From an uncultured Mollicutes bacterium (GTDB lineage: Bacteria > Bacillota_I > Bacilli_A > RFN20 > CAG-288), in the NCBI GenBank assembly GCA_900549915.1, contig URQF01000054.1:1-8939 (forward strand): DNA of 8,939 nt, read 5' to 3'. The notes beneath the pieces are model-generated. The model ran no database searches. It was not told the origin of the DNA and saw nothing but the letters and a program-made list of their open reading frames with translations. Positions 1 through 6,833 of the stretch are shown in pieces. The position numbers were made by a program, and so were the translations under genes. Numbering within the stretch: position 1 is the stretch's first letter; every line of letters begins with the position of its first letter.

Positions 1-78
1 GTGGAAGCTTACATTTTCCGATTAGTCAGTCAAGGAAGTCGTGTAATCCTATCGCCTGACAGAAAGGAAACAAGATGA
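1..78 (+). CDS. C-terminal end of an unidentified upstream gene (partial)
   Basis: Frame 1 is open from the window edge to a TGA at 76-78, giving 25 residues that end in SPDRKETR. The TGA overlaps the ftsA start as ATGA, a usual arrangement for translationally coupled genes, and the ftsA Shine-Dalgarno site lies inside this frame. The other two plus frames hit stops within the first 60 nt. In many Bacillota the gene before ftsA is a division or cell-wall gene such as ftsQ/divIB, but 25 residues are too few to identify it. The stretch could also be a non-coding leader that happens to be open. Confidence 0.45.
   Translation: MEAYIFRLVSQGSRVILSPDRKETR
61..68 (+). promoter_or_regulatory. Shine-Dalgarno site of ftsA
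   Basis: AGAAAGGA lies 6 nt before the ATG at 75. It is fully complementary to the 3' tail of Bacillota 16S rRNA and fixes the start of the FtsA-like protein at 75. The same octamer recurs before pheT and the YceD-like gene. Confidence 0.75.
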
Positions 79-1229
79 ACAATACAATCACAGTCATTGA
101 TATTGAAGAAAGCGGGATTTCTCTCGTAACAGGATACTATCTTAACGGAAAAGAATACATTCTCTCTGCTAGGCACTCTTCTCCTCTTGCCCTTGATCCT
201 GAAACTCATTTCTTTGATGCAAAGCAAGTCAAGGAAACTCTTTTAGAGAGGAGGAACAAGAGGCGGGAAAGTCTCTCTGGCGGCCACTTTGGTGCAACGA
301 TTCTTCTTCTTCCTTCGGAAGGTTTCTTAAGTGTTGATTCCAAAAACGGAACAACATTTGTGGCCGGTGATCGTATTTCTATTCTGGACTACAATAGCTG
401 TAATCTTCGAATCAGGAAGAGGTGCGAAAACAATGCTGGTGCTTCTATTGTCTCTGTAATTCCGTTCCTTTTTTACGCAGACCGAACGAAGTATAAGGCA
501 TTCCCTCTTGGTGCAAAGGCACGAGAGTTAGGAATTGATTCGGATGTTCATAGGATATCCCATACGAGGGACACTTATTATAAAAACAGGATGGCCCAAG
601 TCGGTACAAAACCGTATTTGACCTTCTTCTCCTCCTACGCAAGAACCAATTATAGGAATTCGATTAATTGCCCTGAATCCTATCTGAATTTGGATATTTC
701 CGAAAAAGAATGTGTTCTTACCTATGTGGATAAAGGACGGCTTAGGATGACGGCTCCGATTAATAATGGAGGCCTTGGAATCGACTACTTCGCTTACTCG
801 GCATCCCAGGAACTGAAAATCAGCAAGGAATATTCAAGAGAACTTCTAGAAACCTTCGGATTTTCTGACTTGGATGGGTTCCCTTATCAAAGCGATGACC
901 CCTTCACTGTTCCAGAGAGGAAGAAGGCCTTTGTAAAGGCTCTTAGTCCGATTGTGGAGTTCCTGCAACAAACGAAAATCAGCGGTATTCCTCTTATTCT
1001 TACTGGGGAAGGTTCCAAGCTTGTTGGAATTAAAGAGGAACTGAGCCGTCAGACTGGATTAGCAACGAATGTGTTTTCTTCTCCAGTGATTGGTGCAAAA
1101 GACCCATGCTATCTAGCTTGTCTTGGAGCCATTCATCTCTCCTCCTATGAATATCAACCGACTCCGGCTGAAGGAAAAAATACTCAGCAGCAATACGATT
1201 TAGGAAAGAACCCCTTGAAACGGGAGTGA
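75..1229 (+). CDS. ftsA: Divergent FtsA-like cell division protein
   Basis: FtsA is an actin-fold protein that tethers FtsZ filaments to the inner face of the membrane and recruits later division proteins. The call rests on the position 10 nt before ftsZ, the length of 384 aa (FtsA is commonly near 420), and family-like segments. These are an N-terminal VIDI strand at residues 7-10, the LTGEGSKLVGI adenosine-loop region at 309-319, and GAKDPCYLACLGAIHL at 340-355, which resembles the conserved end of FtsA. The nucleotide-binding loops are worn. The first phosphate loop reads DIEESG rather than DIGTSK, and the second reads DISEKECV at 207-214 rather than DIGGGTTD. The C-terminus is polar (residues about 360-384) and shows no obvious amphipathic membrane helix. 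ATP binding is therefore doubtful. It could instead be an FtsA paralogue or another actin-fold division factor, but the context favours FtsA. Confidence 0.83.
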   Translation: MNNTITVIDIEESGISLVTGYYLNGKEYILSARHSSPLALDPETHFFDAKQVKETLLERRNKRRESLSGGHFGATILLLPSEGFLSVDSKNGTTFVAGDRISILDYNSCNLRIRKRCENNAGASIVSVIPFLFYADRTKYKAFPLGAKARELGIDSDVHRISHTRDTYYKNRMAQVGTKPYLTFFSSYARTNYRNSINCPESYLNLDISEKECVLTYVDKGRLRMTAPINNGGLGIDYFAYSASQELKISKEYSRELLETFGFSDLDGFPYQSDDPFTVPERKKAFVKALSPIVEFLQQTKISGIPLILTGEGSKLVGIKEELSRQTGLATNVFSSPVIGAKDPCYLACLGAIHLSSYEYQPTPAEGKNTQQQYDLGKNPLKRE

Positions 1230-1230
1230 T
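1222..1230 (+). promoter_or_regulatory. Shine-Dalgarno site of ftsZ
   Basis: GGGAGTGAT overlaps the ftsA stop (TGA 1227-1229) and ends 9 nt before the ftsZ ATG at 1240. The overlap suggests that ribosomes finishing ftsA help start ftsZ. Confidence 0.6.
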
Positions 1231-1239
1231 TGAACAATT

Positions 1240-2517
1240 ATGGATATTGAAACAAAGACCCCACAGCCGATGGATGATATCAGGGCGAATGCGAAAATCA
1301 AGGTTATTGGTGTTGGCGGCGGCGGAGGAAATGCTGTTACTTCGAGGTACCAAAAGGGTAATCCGGAAGTTGAGTATTGGGTAAGGAACACCGACGGACA
1401 GGCTTTAAGTCGTTCCTCTTGTCCGAACAAACTGATTCTTGGACGGAATGTTACAGAAGGAAAAGGTGCTGGCGGAAATCCGGATTTTGGTAAGAAAGCC
1501 GCTGAAGACAGCTACGATGAAATCAAAAATGTGCTTACCGGTTCTGATAGGATTTTCATTTCTGCTGGCGAAGGCGGTGGAACAGGAACCGGCGGTGCAC
1601 CGGTTATTGCAAAAGCGGCCAAGGAATGCGGTGCCTTGGTTTTAGCTATTGTCACACGTCCTTTCACTTTTGAAGGTCCTCGTCGGAAAAAGGTCGCATT
1701 GGAAGGTATCGAAACTTTGAAAAAAGCAGTGGATGCCTTGATCATCGTTTCCAATGATAAGCTCAGGTTCAACAACGGAAAAATGCCTATCGCTGCTGCG
1801 TTTAAGGCTGCAGATAAGATTCTTGGTGATGCCGTTAAAACCGTGACCGATAGGATTCTGCTTCCGGGAGTTATCAATCTTGACTTTAATGATGTCAAGT
1901 CGACTCTTTGGGGTAAAGGCGTTGCCCTTATTGGTATGGGTGAAGGAAAAGGAAATGATCGAGCTCTGCTGGCTGCAAAGAACGCTTTTTCTTCTCCTCT
2001 GCTCGAATCTTCCATCAAAGGCGCACATAATAGGCTTGTTAATTTCACTAGGAGTGAAGATGTCACTCTGGATGAAATTAATTCGGCTAGGGAATGCATT
2101 CTGGAAGCAGCAAATGCGAAAGATGAAGATTCTGTCTCTTCGATCTTCGGAGCTCAGATTGATCCGGATTTAAAGGATACTAGGAAGGTTTCCATTATTG
2201 CTACCTCCTTTGATAAGGACTTTGACTTCTCGGATGATTCGCTTCCTAGGCAGCGACACTCGATTGCTACCCCTGTTATTAAGGAAGAAAAGATTGAGAC
2301 TCCGAAAGTCGAACAGGAAATCAAAGAACAGAAGGAAGAAAAAGAAAACATTCTTCCGGATTTCCTTGCAAGATTCCGCAAGAATCAGGCTGTAGATGCT
2401 CCGATTGTTGAAGAAGTCAAGCCGGAAGAAAAAATTGAAGAAGAAAAGAAAGAAGTCATTCCGATTCAGGATAACGATGATGATGATAGGCAGGTTTTAT
2501 CTGCCGATAAGAAATAG
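1240..2517 (+). CDS. ftsZ: Cell division GTPase FtsZ
   Basis: FtsZ is the tubulin-like GTPase that polymerises at mid-cell into the division ring. The 425-aa product has the glycine-rich nucleotide loop IKVIGVGGGGGNAV (residues 20-33), the NTDGQAL segment, the tubulin signature GGGTGTG (112-118), and the T7 synergy loop NLDFNDVK (213-220). Asn213, Asp215 and Asp218 fill the usual catalytic positions. The globular part ends near residue 325. A charged Glu/Lys-rich linker follows, then ILPDFLARFRKN (371-382), which fits the conserved C-terminal peptide that binds FtsA and other partners. Unusually this peptide is not terminal, because 43 more mostly acidic residues follow, including four Asp in a row. 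The residue before GGGTGTG is Glu111, where most family members have Met or Leu. ftsA lies 10 nt upstream and pheS 9 nt downstream. Confidence 0.97.
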   Translation: MDIETKTPQPMDDIRANAKIKVIGVGGGGGNAVTSRYQKGNPEVEYWVRNTDGQALSRSSCPNKLILGRNVTEGKGAGGNPDFGKKAAEDSYDEIKNVLTGSDRIFISAGEGGGTGTGGAPVIAKAAKECGALVLAIVTRPFTFEGPRRKKVALEGIETLKKAVDALIIVSNDKLRFNNGKMPIAAAFKAADKILGDAVKTVTDRILLPGVINLDFNDVKSTLWGKGVALIGMGEGKGNDRALLAAKNAFSSPLLESSIKGAHNRLVNFTRSEDVTLDEINSARECILEAANAKDEDSVSSIFGAQIDPDLKDTRKVSIIATSFDKDFDFSDDSLPRQRHSIATPVIKEEKIETPKVEQEIKEQKEEKENILPDFLARFRKNQAVDAPIVEEVKPEEKIEEEKKEVIPIQDNDDDDRQVLSADKK

Positions 2518-2521
2518 AGGT
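2516..2521 (+). promoter_or_regulatory. Shine-Dalgarno site of pheS overlapping the ftsZ stop
   Basis: AGAGGT begins inside the ftsZ TAG stop (2515-2517) and ends 5 nt before the pheS ATG at 2527. The whole gap between the genes is 9 nt, so no leader RNA such as a T-box fits directly before pheS. Confidence 0.55.
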
Positions 2522-2526
2522 AACCT

Positions 2527-3573
2527 ATGACACTTGAAGAATTCCAGAAGGAAAGCAATGCTTTGGTTTCCGAAGCCAAAGAAGCTATTTCCTCTGTCAA
2601 GGATCTTGCATCCCTTGACGCCTACAAAGGCAAATATTTAGGCAAGAAGTCCAAACTGACCGAATATTTTTCTCTGATGCGAAGTGTTAAGCCGGAAGAA
2701 AAGAAAGTCTTTGGTCAAGAGCTCGGCCATCTGAAAAATGAACTGACTGCTCTTTATAGTGAAAAAGAATCCGCTTTAAAAGAAGAACAGCTTAAGGCTA
2801 AGCTGCTTTCTGAAAAAATCGATATCACTCTTCCTGGCACTCGTCCGAATAGTGGAAGCCGGCATCCGTTTTATGCTGTAGTAGAAGAAATCGAGGATTT
2901 CTTCCTTGATCTTGGCTATACCGTTGCAAGCGGACCAGAAGTGGAATCCGATCTGAACAACTTCGAATTAAGGAACATTCCGCTTGATCATCCAGCACGT
3001 GACAGGCAGGATACTTTCGTTATTGATCCCAACACTCTTCTTCGCAGTCATACTTCTGCTGTGCAGGCCAGAGTCAGGGCTGCCCATAAAGGCGAGGGTC
3101 CCATCAAAATCATCTGCCCTGGCAAAGTCTATCGCCGCGACAATGATGCTACCCATTCTCATCAGTTCGGTCAGATTGAAGGTCTTGTCATTGATAAAGA
3201 TGTGACCTTTGCCAATCTTCTGGAAACTCTGACTCTTCTTCTCCGTCATCTCTTTGGTCCGAAACGTGAAGTACGCTTCCGTCCAAGCTTCTTCCCGTTT
3301 ACGGAGCCAAGCGTTGAAGCGGATATCTCTTGCTTCAATTGTAATGGAAAAGGCTGTTCTTTGTGCAAGCACACCGGATGGATTGAAATCCTCGGTTCTG
3401 GTATGGTCAACACCAACGTTCTCCGCTTGAATGGCTTTGATGATAAAGTCTATAAGGGCTTTGCCTTTGGTATTGGTATTGACCGAATTGCTAGGTTGAA
3501 GTACGGAATTGATGATATCAAACGTTTCTATACCGATGACATCAGCTTTATCGAACAATTCAGAAAGGAATAG
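2527..3573 (+). CDS. pheS: Phenylalanyl-tRNA synthetase alpha subunit
   Basis: PheS is the catalytic subunit of the cytoplasmic alpha2-beta2 class II enzyme that charges tRNA(Phe). The 348-aa protein has the usual length. Its N-terminal coiled-coil arm (about residues 1-95, rich in Glu and Lys) binds tRNA. The catalytic core shows SGSRHPF near 109-115, LLRSHTS (171-177), motif 2 with VYRRDNDATHSHQFGQIEG (201-219), and FTEPSVEADI ending at 267. Motif 3 reads FGIGIDRIARLKYGIDD (314-330). The CFNCNGKGCSLC segment (269-280) is a CxxC-x4-CxxC insert like that of Bacillus-type PheS. One departure is GMVNTNVL (292-299), where most bacterial enzymes have GMVHPNVL, so the usual His-Pro is Asn-Thr. The pheT gene begins 4 nt downstream. 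Confidence 0.98.
   Translation: MTLEEFQKESNALVSEAKEAISSVKDLASLDAYKGKYLGKKSKLTEYFSLMRSVKPEEKKVFGQELGHLKNELTALYSEKESALKEEQLKAKLLSEKIDITLPGTRPNSGSRHPFYAVVEEIEDFFLDLGYTVASGPEVESDLNNFELRNIPLDHPARDRQDTFVIDPNTLLRSHTSAVQARVRAAHKGEGPIKIICPGKVYRRDNDATHSHQFGQIEGLVIDKDVTFANLLETLTLLLRHLFGPKREVRFRPSFFPFTEPSVEADISCFNCNGKGCSLCKHTGWIEILGSGMVNTNVLRLNGFDDKVYKGFAFGIGIDRIARLKYGIDDIKRFYTDDISFIEQFRKE
3562..3569 (+). promoter_or_regulatory. Shine-Dalgarno site of pheT
   Basis: AGAAAGGA within the last codons of pheS lies 8 nt before the ATG at 3578. It decides between this start and an in-frame ATG at 3509 that would add 23 residues inside pheS. The protein from 3578, MLFSYSLLSRFVDL, matches the usual PheT N-terminus. 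Confidence 0.75.
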
Positions 3574-3577
3574 GAAA

Positions 3578-5938
3578 ATGCTTTTCAGTTACTCGCTTTT
3601 ATCCCGGTTTGTTGATTTGAGCAAGACTACACCGGAAGAATTACGTCAGCGTCTTACTTTCTCTGGATTCGAAGTCGAAGGCAGGGAGCCTTTTGCTCAG
3701 GCATCGAATCTGATTATCGGCGAAATTATTTCTTGCGAAAAACATCCGGACAGTGATCATCTCCACTGCCTCCTTGTCGATTGTGGAACAGAAGAAGGCA
3801 TCAAAAAGATTGTCTGCGGTGCTCCGAATGCCCGCAAAGGCCTTAAAGTCATCGTTGCTCTTCCCGGATGTGTCTTACCTGCTCTTGGCGAGACGATCAA
3901 ACCTGGCAAAATCCGTGGTGAAGAATCCAACGGCAGGTGCTGCTCTTTGGTTGAGCTTGGACTTGGAAAAGACGTTTTAAGTGAAAAACAGGTGAATGGA
4001 ATCGAGGAACTTCCTCTGGATGCTAAAGTCGGTGAGAGAGATGTTCTTTCGTATCTTGGAATCAAAGATGAAATCCTGGATGTCAATGTGCTTCCGAACC
4101 GTCCGGACTGTTTAAGCTATATTGGATTAGCCCGTGAAATTTCTTCTTTGACTGGTGCTGCTCTCTTCCCTGTTTCGGAAAAAATCGGCGAATATCCAGA
4201 GAGGGTTAAAGCAAAAACTAGGACACAGGCTTGTAGTCGTATTGATATTCTTTCTTTACGGAATGTTGTCAGGAAAGAGACCCCTGCCTATGTTCGTAGC
4301 GCCTTAAGGAAAGGCGGAATCCGTTGCATCGATCCAATTGTGGATCTTGGAAACTATGTCAGGCTTGTTACAGGTCAGCCAATCAATAGGTATGATGCTG
4401 ACAAAAACAGCCGTGGAGAATATGTTGTTAAAGATGATCTGTCCTGTAAGGCTGTCACCTTTGATGGCAAAGAAGTCTCTTTGATTCCTCATGATCTTGT
4501 TGTTACGGATGGCGAAGAACCGCTTTGCTTAGGTGGTATCAGGGCCCTTGGCAATTCTTCTATCTCCTTGGAAACCCGCAATATTGATATTGAATTTGCT
4601 GATTTCTATCATGCGAATATCCGTCATACTTGCTCTCGTCTTGGCTTATCAAGTGCTTCTAGCCAGCTTTTTGGCAAGGGACGTAATCCAAAGAGGATCA
4701 AGGAAGCAATAGCTTTCTTGCTTTCTGTTTTGGATGAATTCTTCTCTTCCTACGAGATTGTTTCTTATTCCAGTGATAATCATTCTGCCAAGGAAAACAC
4801 TCCTTTTGATTTCTCCTATGACTTATTGAATAAACGTCTTGGCTCTACTTATACGAAAGAAGAAATTGATCTGGTACTGGATCGTTATCGCATCAAGAGA
4901 ATCGGTGAAGGAAAAGTCCTTGCCCCGATTGATCGTGTCGATCTTAACGAACAATGCGATATTGATGAAGAAGTTTTCCGCTTCTATCCTGCTGAAAAGA
5001 TTGTTCCTTCTTTCAATGGAAGGCCTCATACCTTAGGCGGATTGACTCCTAGTCAGAAGAGGGAACGGGGAATCCGTCAACGTTTATGCGATAAAGGGTG
5101 GGATGAGATTCTTTCTTATACTTTAATCAGCAAGGAACAGGATAAGGAGCTTCGTGTCTTTGATGACAAAGAAAGCTATATTATCCTTAATCCAAGGACA
5201 AAAGATCATGAAGTAGTCCGCTCTGACCTACTTTCTTCTATGCTTAAGACGAGGAACTATAATCTCAGCCACCAGCATGACTCTCTTGCCTTGTTTGAGA
5301 TTTCTCCTGTCGATACGAAAGAAGGAATCAAGACCTATTTATCCTTAGGACTTAGGGGAGAAACGTCCTTAAGTGAAGACTATGGTAAGCGTTCTTATGA
5401 TTTCTTTGATAGGAAAGGCATCATTGAAGATATCTTTTCTTTGATTGGACTCAACCCGAACCGCTATCGTTTATGCTATAGCACGAATCCTTCTTTCCAT
5501 CCGGGTGTTTCCTGTGATATCTATGTCGGAAAGAAGCTGATTGGAACATTCGGTAAGCTCCATCCGGCACTTTATAAGGAAGAAAGGTATTTGGGTGAAA
5601 TTGATCTTGGATACCTCTTGGAAAGGAATAATGGAAAGACAAAATTCGTTCCTTTCAATTCTTTTCCGCTGGTTCGCCGCGACTTATCCTTGAAGAGGAA
5701 AGAAGATGTCAGCTTCCTCAGGGTCAAGAACACGATTCTGAAAGCCCGGATTCCGTTTGTCAAAGGTGTTCTTTTCTTCGACGACTTCAAAGACAAGGAC
5801 AATGCGCGGTACCTTGGTATCTCCTTGCTTCTCGGAAAGGATGACGGAACTTTGAAAGACCAGGAAATCGCCTCCTCGATCAATTCTGTCGTCAAAGAAC
5901 TTTCGGTTAAGATCGGCGTCACTTTGAAAGGGGAATAA
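3578..5938 (+). CDS. pheT: Phenylalanyl-tRNA synthetase beta subunit
   Basis: PheT is the large structural, tRNA-binding and editing subunit of PheRS. At 786 aa it has the usual bacterial length. Domains in order are the N-terminal core, an OB-fold tRNA-binding domain (about 44-150; IIGEIISCEKHPDSDHLH), and the first B3 core with VNVLPNRPDCLSYIGLARE. The B3/B4 editing domain follows (about 215-375), then a B5 domain (from about 410, ending in VDLNEQCDIDEEVFRFYP), a degenerate class II core, and a C-terminal anticodon-binding ferredoxin-like domain (690-786; SFPLVRRDLSL). The editing domain is unusual: the GQPxHAFD motif is GQPINRYD (266-273), the AGVMGG loop is GGIRALGN (319-326), and the LRTEAS motif is LSSASS (357-362). 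Aminoacylation support should be intact, while proofreading of Tyr-tRNA(Phe) is doubtful. thyX starts 2 nt after the stop codon. Confidence 0.98.
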   Translation: MLFSYSLLSRFVDLSKTTPEELRQRLTFSGFEVEGREPFAQASNLIIGEIISCEKHPDSDHLHCLLVDCGTEEGIKKIVCGAPNARKGLKVIVALPGCVLPALGETIKPGKIRGEESNGRCCSLVELGLGKDVLSEKQVNGIEELPLDAKVGERDVLSYLGIKDEILDVNVLPNRPDCLSYIGLAREISSLTGAALFPVSEKIGEYPERVKAKTRTQACSRIDILSLRNVVRKETPAYVRSALRKGGIRCIDPIVDLGNYVRLVTGQPINRYDADKNSRGEYVVKDDLSCKAVTFDGKEVSLIPHDLVVTDGEEPLCLGGIRALGNSSISLETRNIDIEFADFYHANIRHTCSRLGLSSASSQLFGKGRNPKRIKEAIAFLLSVLDEFFSSYEIVSYSSDNHSAKENTPFDFSYDLLNKRLGSTYTKEEIDLVLDRYRIKRIGEGKVLAPIDRVDLNEQCDIDEEVFRFYPAEKIVPSFNGRPHTLGGLTPSQKRERGIRQRLCDKGWDEILSYTLISKEQDKELRVFDDKESYIILNPRTKDHEVVRSDLLSSMLKTRNYNLSHQHDSLALFEISPVDTKEGIKTYLSLGLRGETSLSEDYGKRSYDFFDRKGIIEDIFSLIGLNPNRYRLCYSTNPSFHPGVSCDIYVGKKLIGTFGKLHPALYKEERYLGEIDLGYLLERNNGKTKFVPFNSFPLVRRDLSLKRKEDVSFLRVKNTILKARIPFVKGVLFFDDFKDKDNARYLGISLLLGKDDGTLKDQEIASSINSVVKELSVKIGVTLKGE
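5927..5935 (+). promoter_or_regulatory. Shine-Dalgarno site of thyX
   Basis: AAAGGGGAA, made of the last codons of pheT, ends 4 nt before the thyX ATG at 5940. The stop TAA at 5936-5938 and the ATG are separated by a single base, which suggests translational coupling. Confidence 0.6.
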
Positions 5939-5939
5939 T

Positions 5940-6833
5940 ATGGCACAGTTCCTCTTTGCCTCGCCAAGTGCTGAGGAAGTTTCCTCTGCCGACTTTTTTG
6001 ACAAAATTGCTCTCGTCGCCCATAATTGCTACCAAGTTCCTCAGAAAGACCATCTTAGCAATATTGCTTTCATCCATCGCCTTGTTTCTGCCTCTCATTT
6101 AGCTAGGATTGAACATTATCGGTTCATTCTTTCCTTGGATAAGGCAAAGAAAGCAGAGCTTCTTTCTTTGCAGGACCCCTATCTGACGATTGTGGATTCC
6201 TTAACCAAGCCTTGCATCTACGTCTCCTTGTCCCTTCGTCCGATTCTGGAACATAGGAATCATCCCGTCTATCAGAGGCTGTTATCCGGAATTCCTGAAG
6301 AAATTAAAAAGGAGAGGAATCTTCCCATTGTTCAGCCTTCCTGCAAGATTGTTTTGTTGTCTGATATTCACGACGATGTCAGCTCGGAAGATTATGACAA
6401 ACTTCTCTTTTTGACCTATCATCTCATTACAGACCGTGGCGTGACTCACGAAATTGTTCGTCATCGTCCCTGCTCTTTTGCTCAGGAATCGACTCGGTAC
6501 TGCAACTATACCAAAGGAAAATTCGATTCTGCTCTGACTTTTATCAAACCTCTGAAATACGAAGAAGAAAAAGAAGTCTACGATTCCTACTATCAATGCG
6601 TAACGGATACCTATTTCCGCTTAATCGGTGATGGACTGCGTCCAGATGAGGCAAGAAGCGTTCTTCCGAATTCCCTTAAGGCTTCTATCATGGTTTCTTG
6701 CAGCAGGGAAGAATGGAAACACATCTTCGCTCTGCGCCTTAGCGAAGCTGCCCATCCGGATATCCGGTTTGTCAGGGGACTTGTCAAGAATGACAGGGTT
6801 CAGAAAGGATACCTTTCCAATGAAGAAAAATGA
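5940..6833 (+). CDS. thyX: Flavin-dependent thymidylate synthase ThyX
   Basis: ThyX makes dTMP from dUMP using methylene-tetrahydrofolate, NADPH and FAD, and works as a cytoplasmic homotetramer. It supplies DNA synthesis where the unrelated ThyA is absent. The 297-aa product carries the diagnostic RHRxxSxxxxSxRY motif at residues 174-187 (RHRPCSFAQESTRY). Upstream, SHLARIEHYRF resembles the family's GHxSxxEHxxF flavin segment. The C-terminal part has ARSVLPNSLKASI and then EEWKHIFALRLSEAAHPDIR, like the EWRHFFxLRxSxAAHPQxR form seen in phage and some Bacillota ThyX. The arginine usually just before EW sits one residue earlier here (SREEW). The length is slightly above the usual 220-250 aa. 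The final 14 nt overlap the next gene. Linkage to pheST is not a common arrangement. Confidence 0.96.
   Translation: MAQFLFASPSAEEVSSADFFDKIALVAHNCYQVPQKDHLSNIAFIHRLVSASHLARIEHYRFILSLDKAKKAELLSLQDPYLTIVDSLTKPCIYVSLSLRPILEHRNHPVYQRLLSGIPEEIKKERNLPIVQPSCKIVLLSDIHDDVSSEDYDKLLFLTYHLITDRGVTHEIVRHRPCSFAQESTRYCNYTKGKFDSALTFIKPLKYEEEKEVYDSYYQCVTDTYFRLIGDGLRPDEARSVLPNSLKASIMVSCSREEWKHIFALRLSEAAHPDIRFVRGLVKNDRVQKGYLSNEEK
6802..6809 (+). promoter_or_regulatory. Shine-Dalgarno site of the YceD-like gene
   Basis: AGAAAGGA inside the end of thyX lies 10 nt before the ATG at 6820. It supports this start over an in-frame ATG at 6628, which would place 64 extra residues inside thyX. Confidence 0.6.

Noticed and set aside
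1512..2099. 195-codon minus-strand open frame opposite ftsZ
   Set aside because: It is the antisense of well conserved FtsZ codons, has low-complexity Pro/Ser/Ala content and no recognisable start context.
2968..3558. 196-codon minus-strand open frame opposite pheS
   Set aside because: It is antisense to conserved PheS motifs, with no ribosome binding site or family resemblance.
3509..3577. In-frame upstream ATG for pheT adding 23 residues
   Set aside because: It lies wholly inside pheS. The ATG at 3578 has a perfect AGAAAGGA at 8 nt and gives the normal PheT N-terminus.
6628..6819. In-frame upstream ATG for the YceD-like gene adding 64 residues
   Set aside because: It would overlap the conserved C-terminal part of thyX. 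The ATG at 6820 has a good ribosome binding site and gives family-like length.
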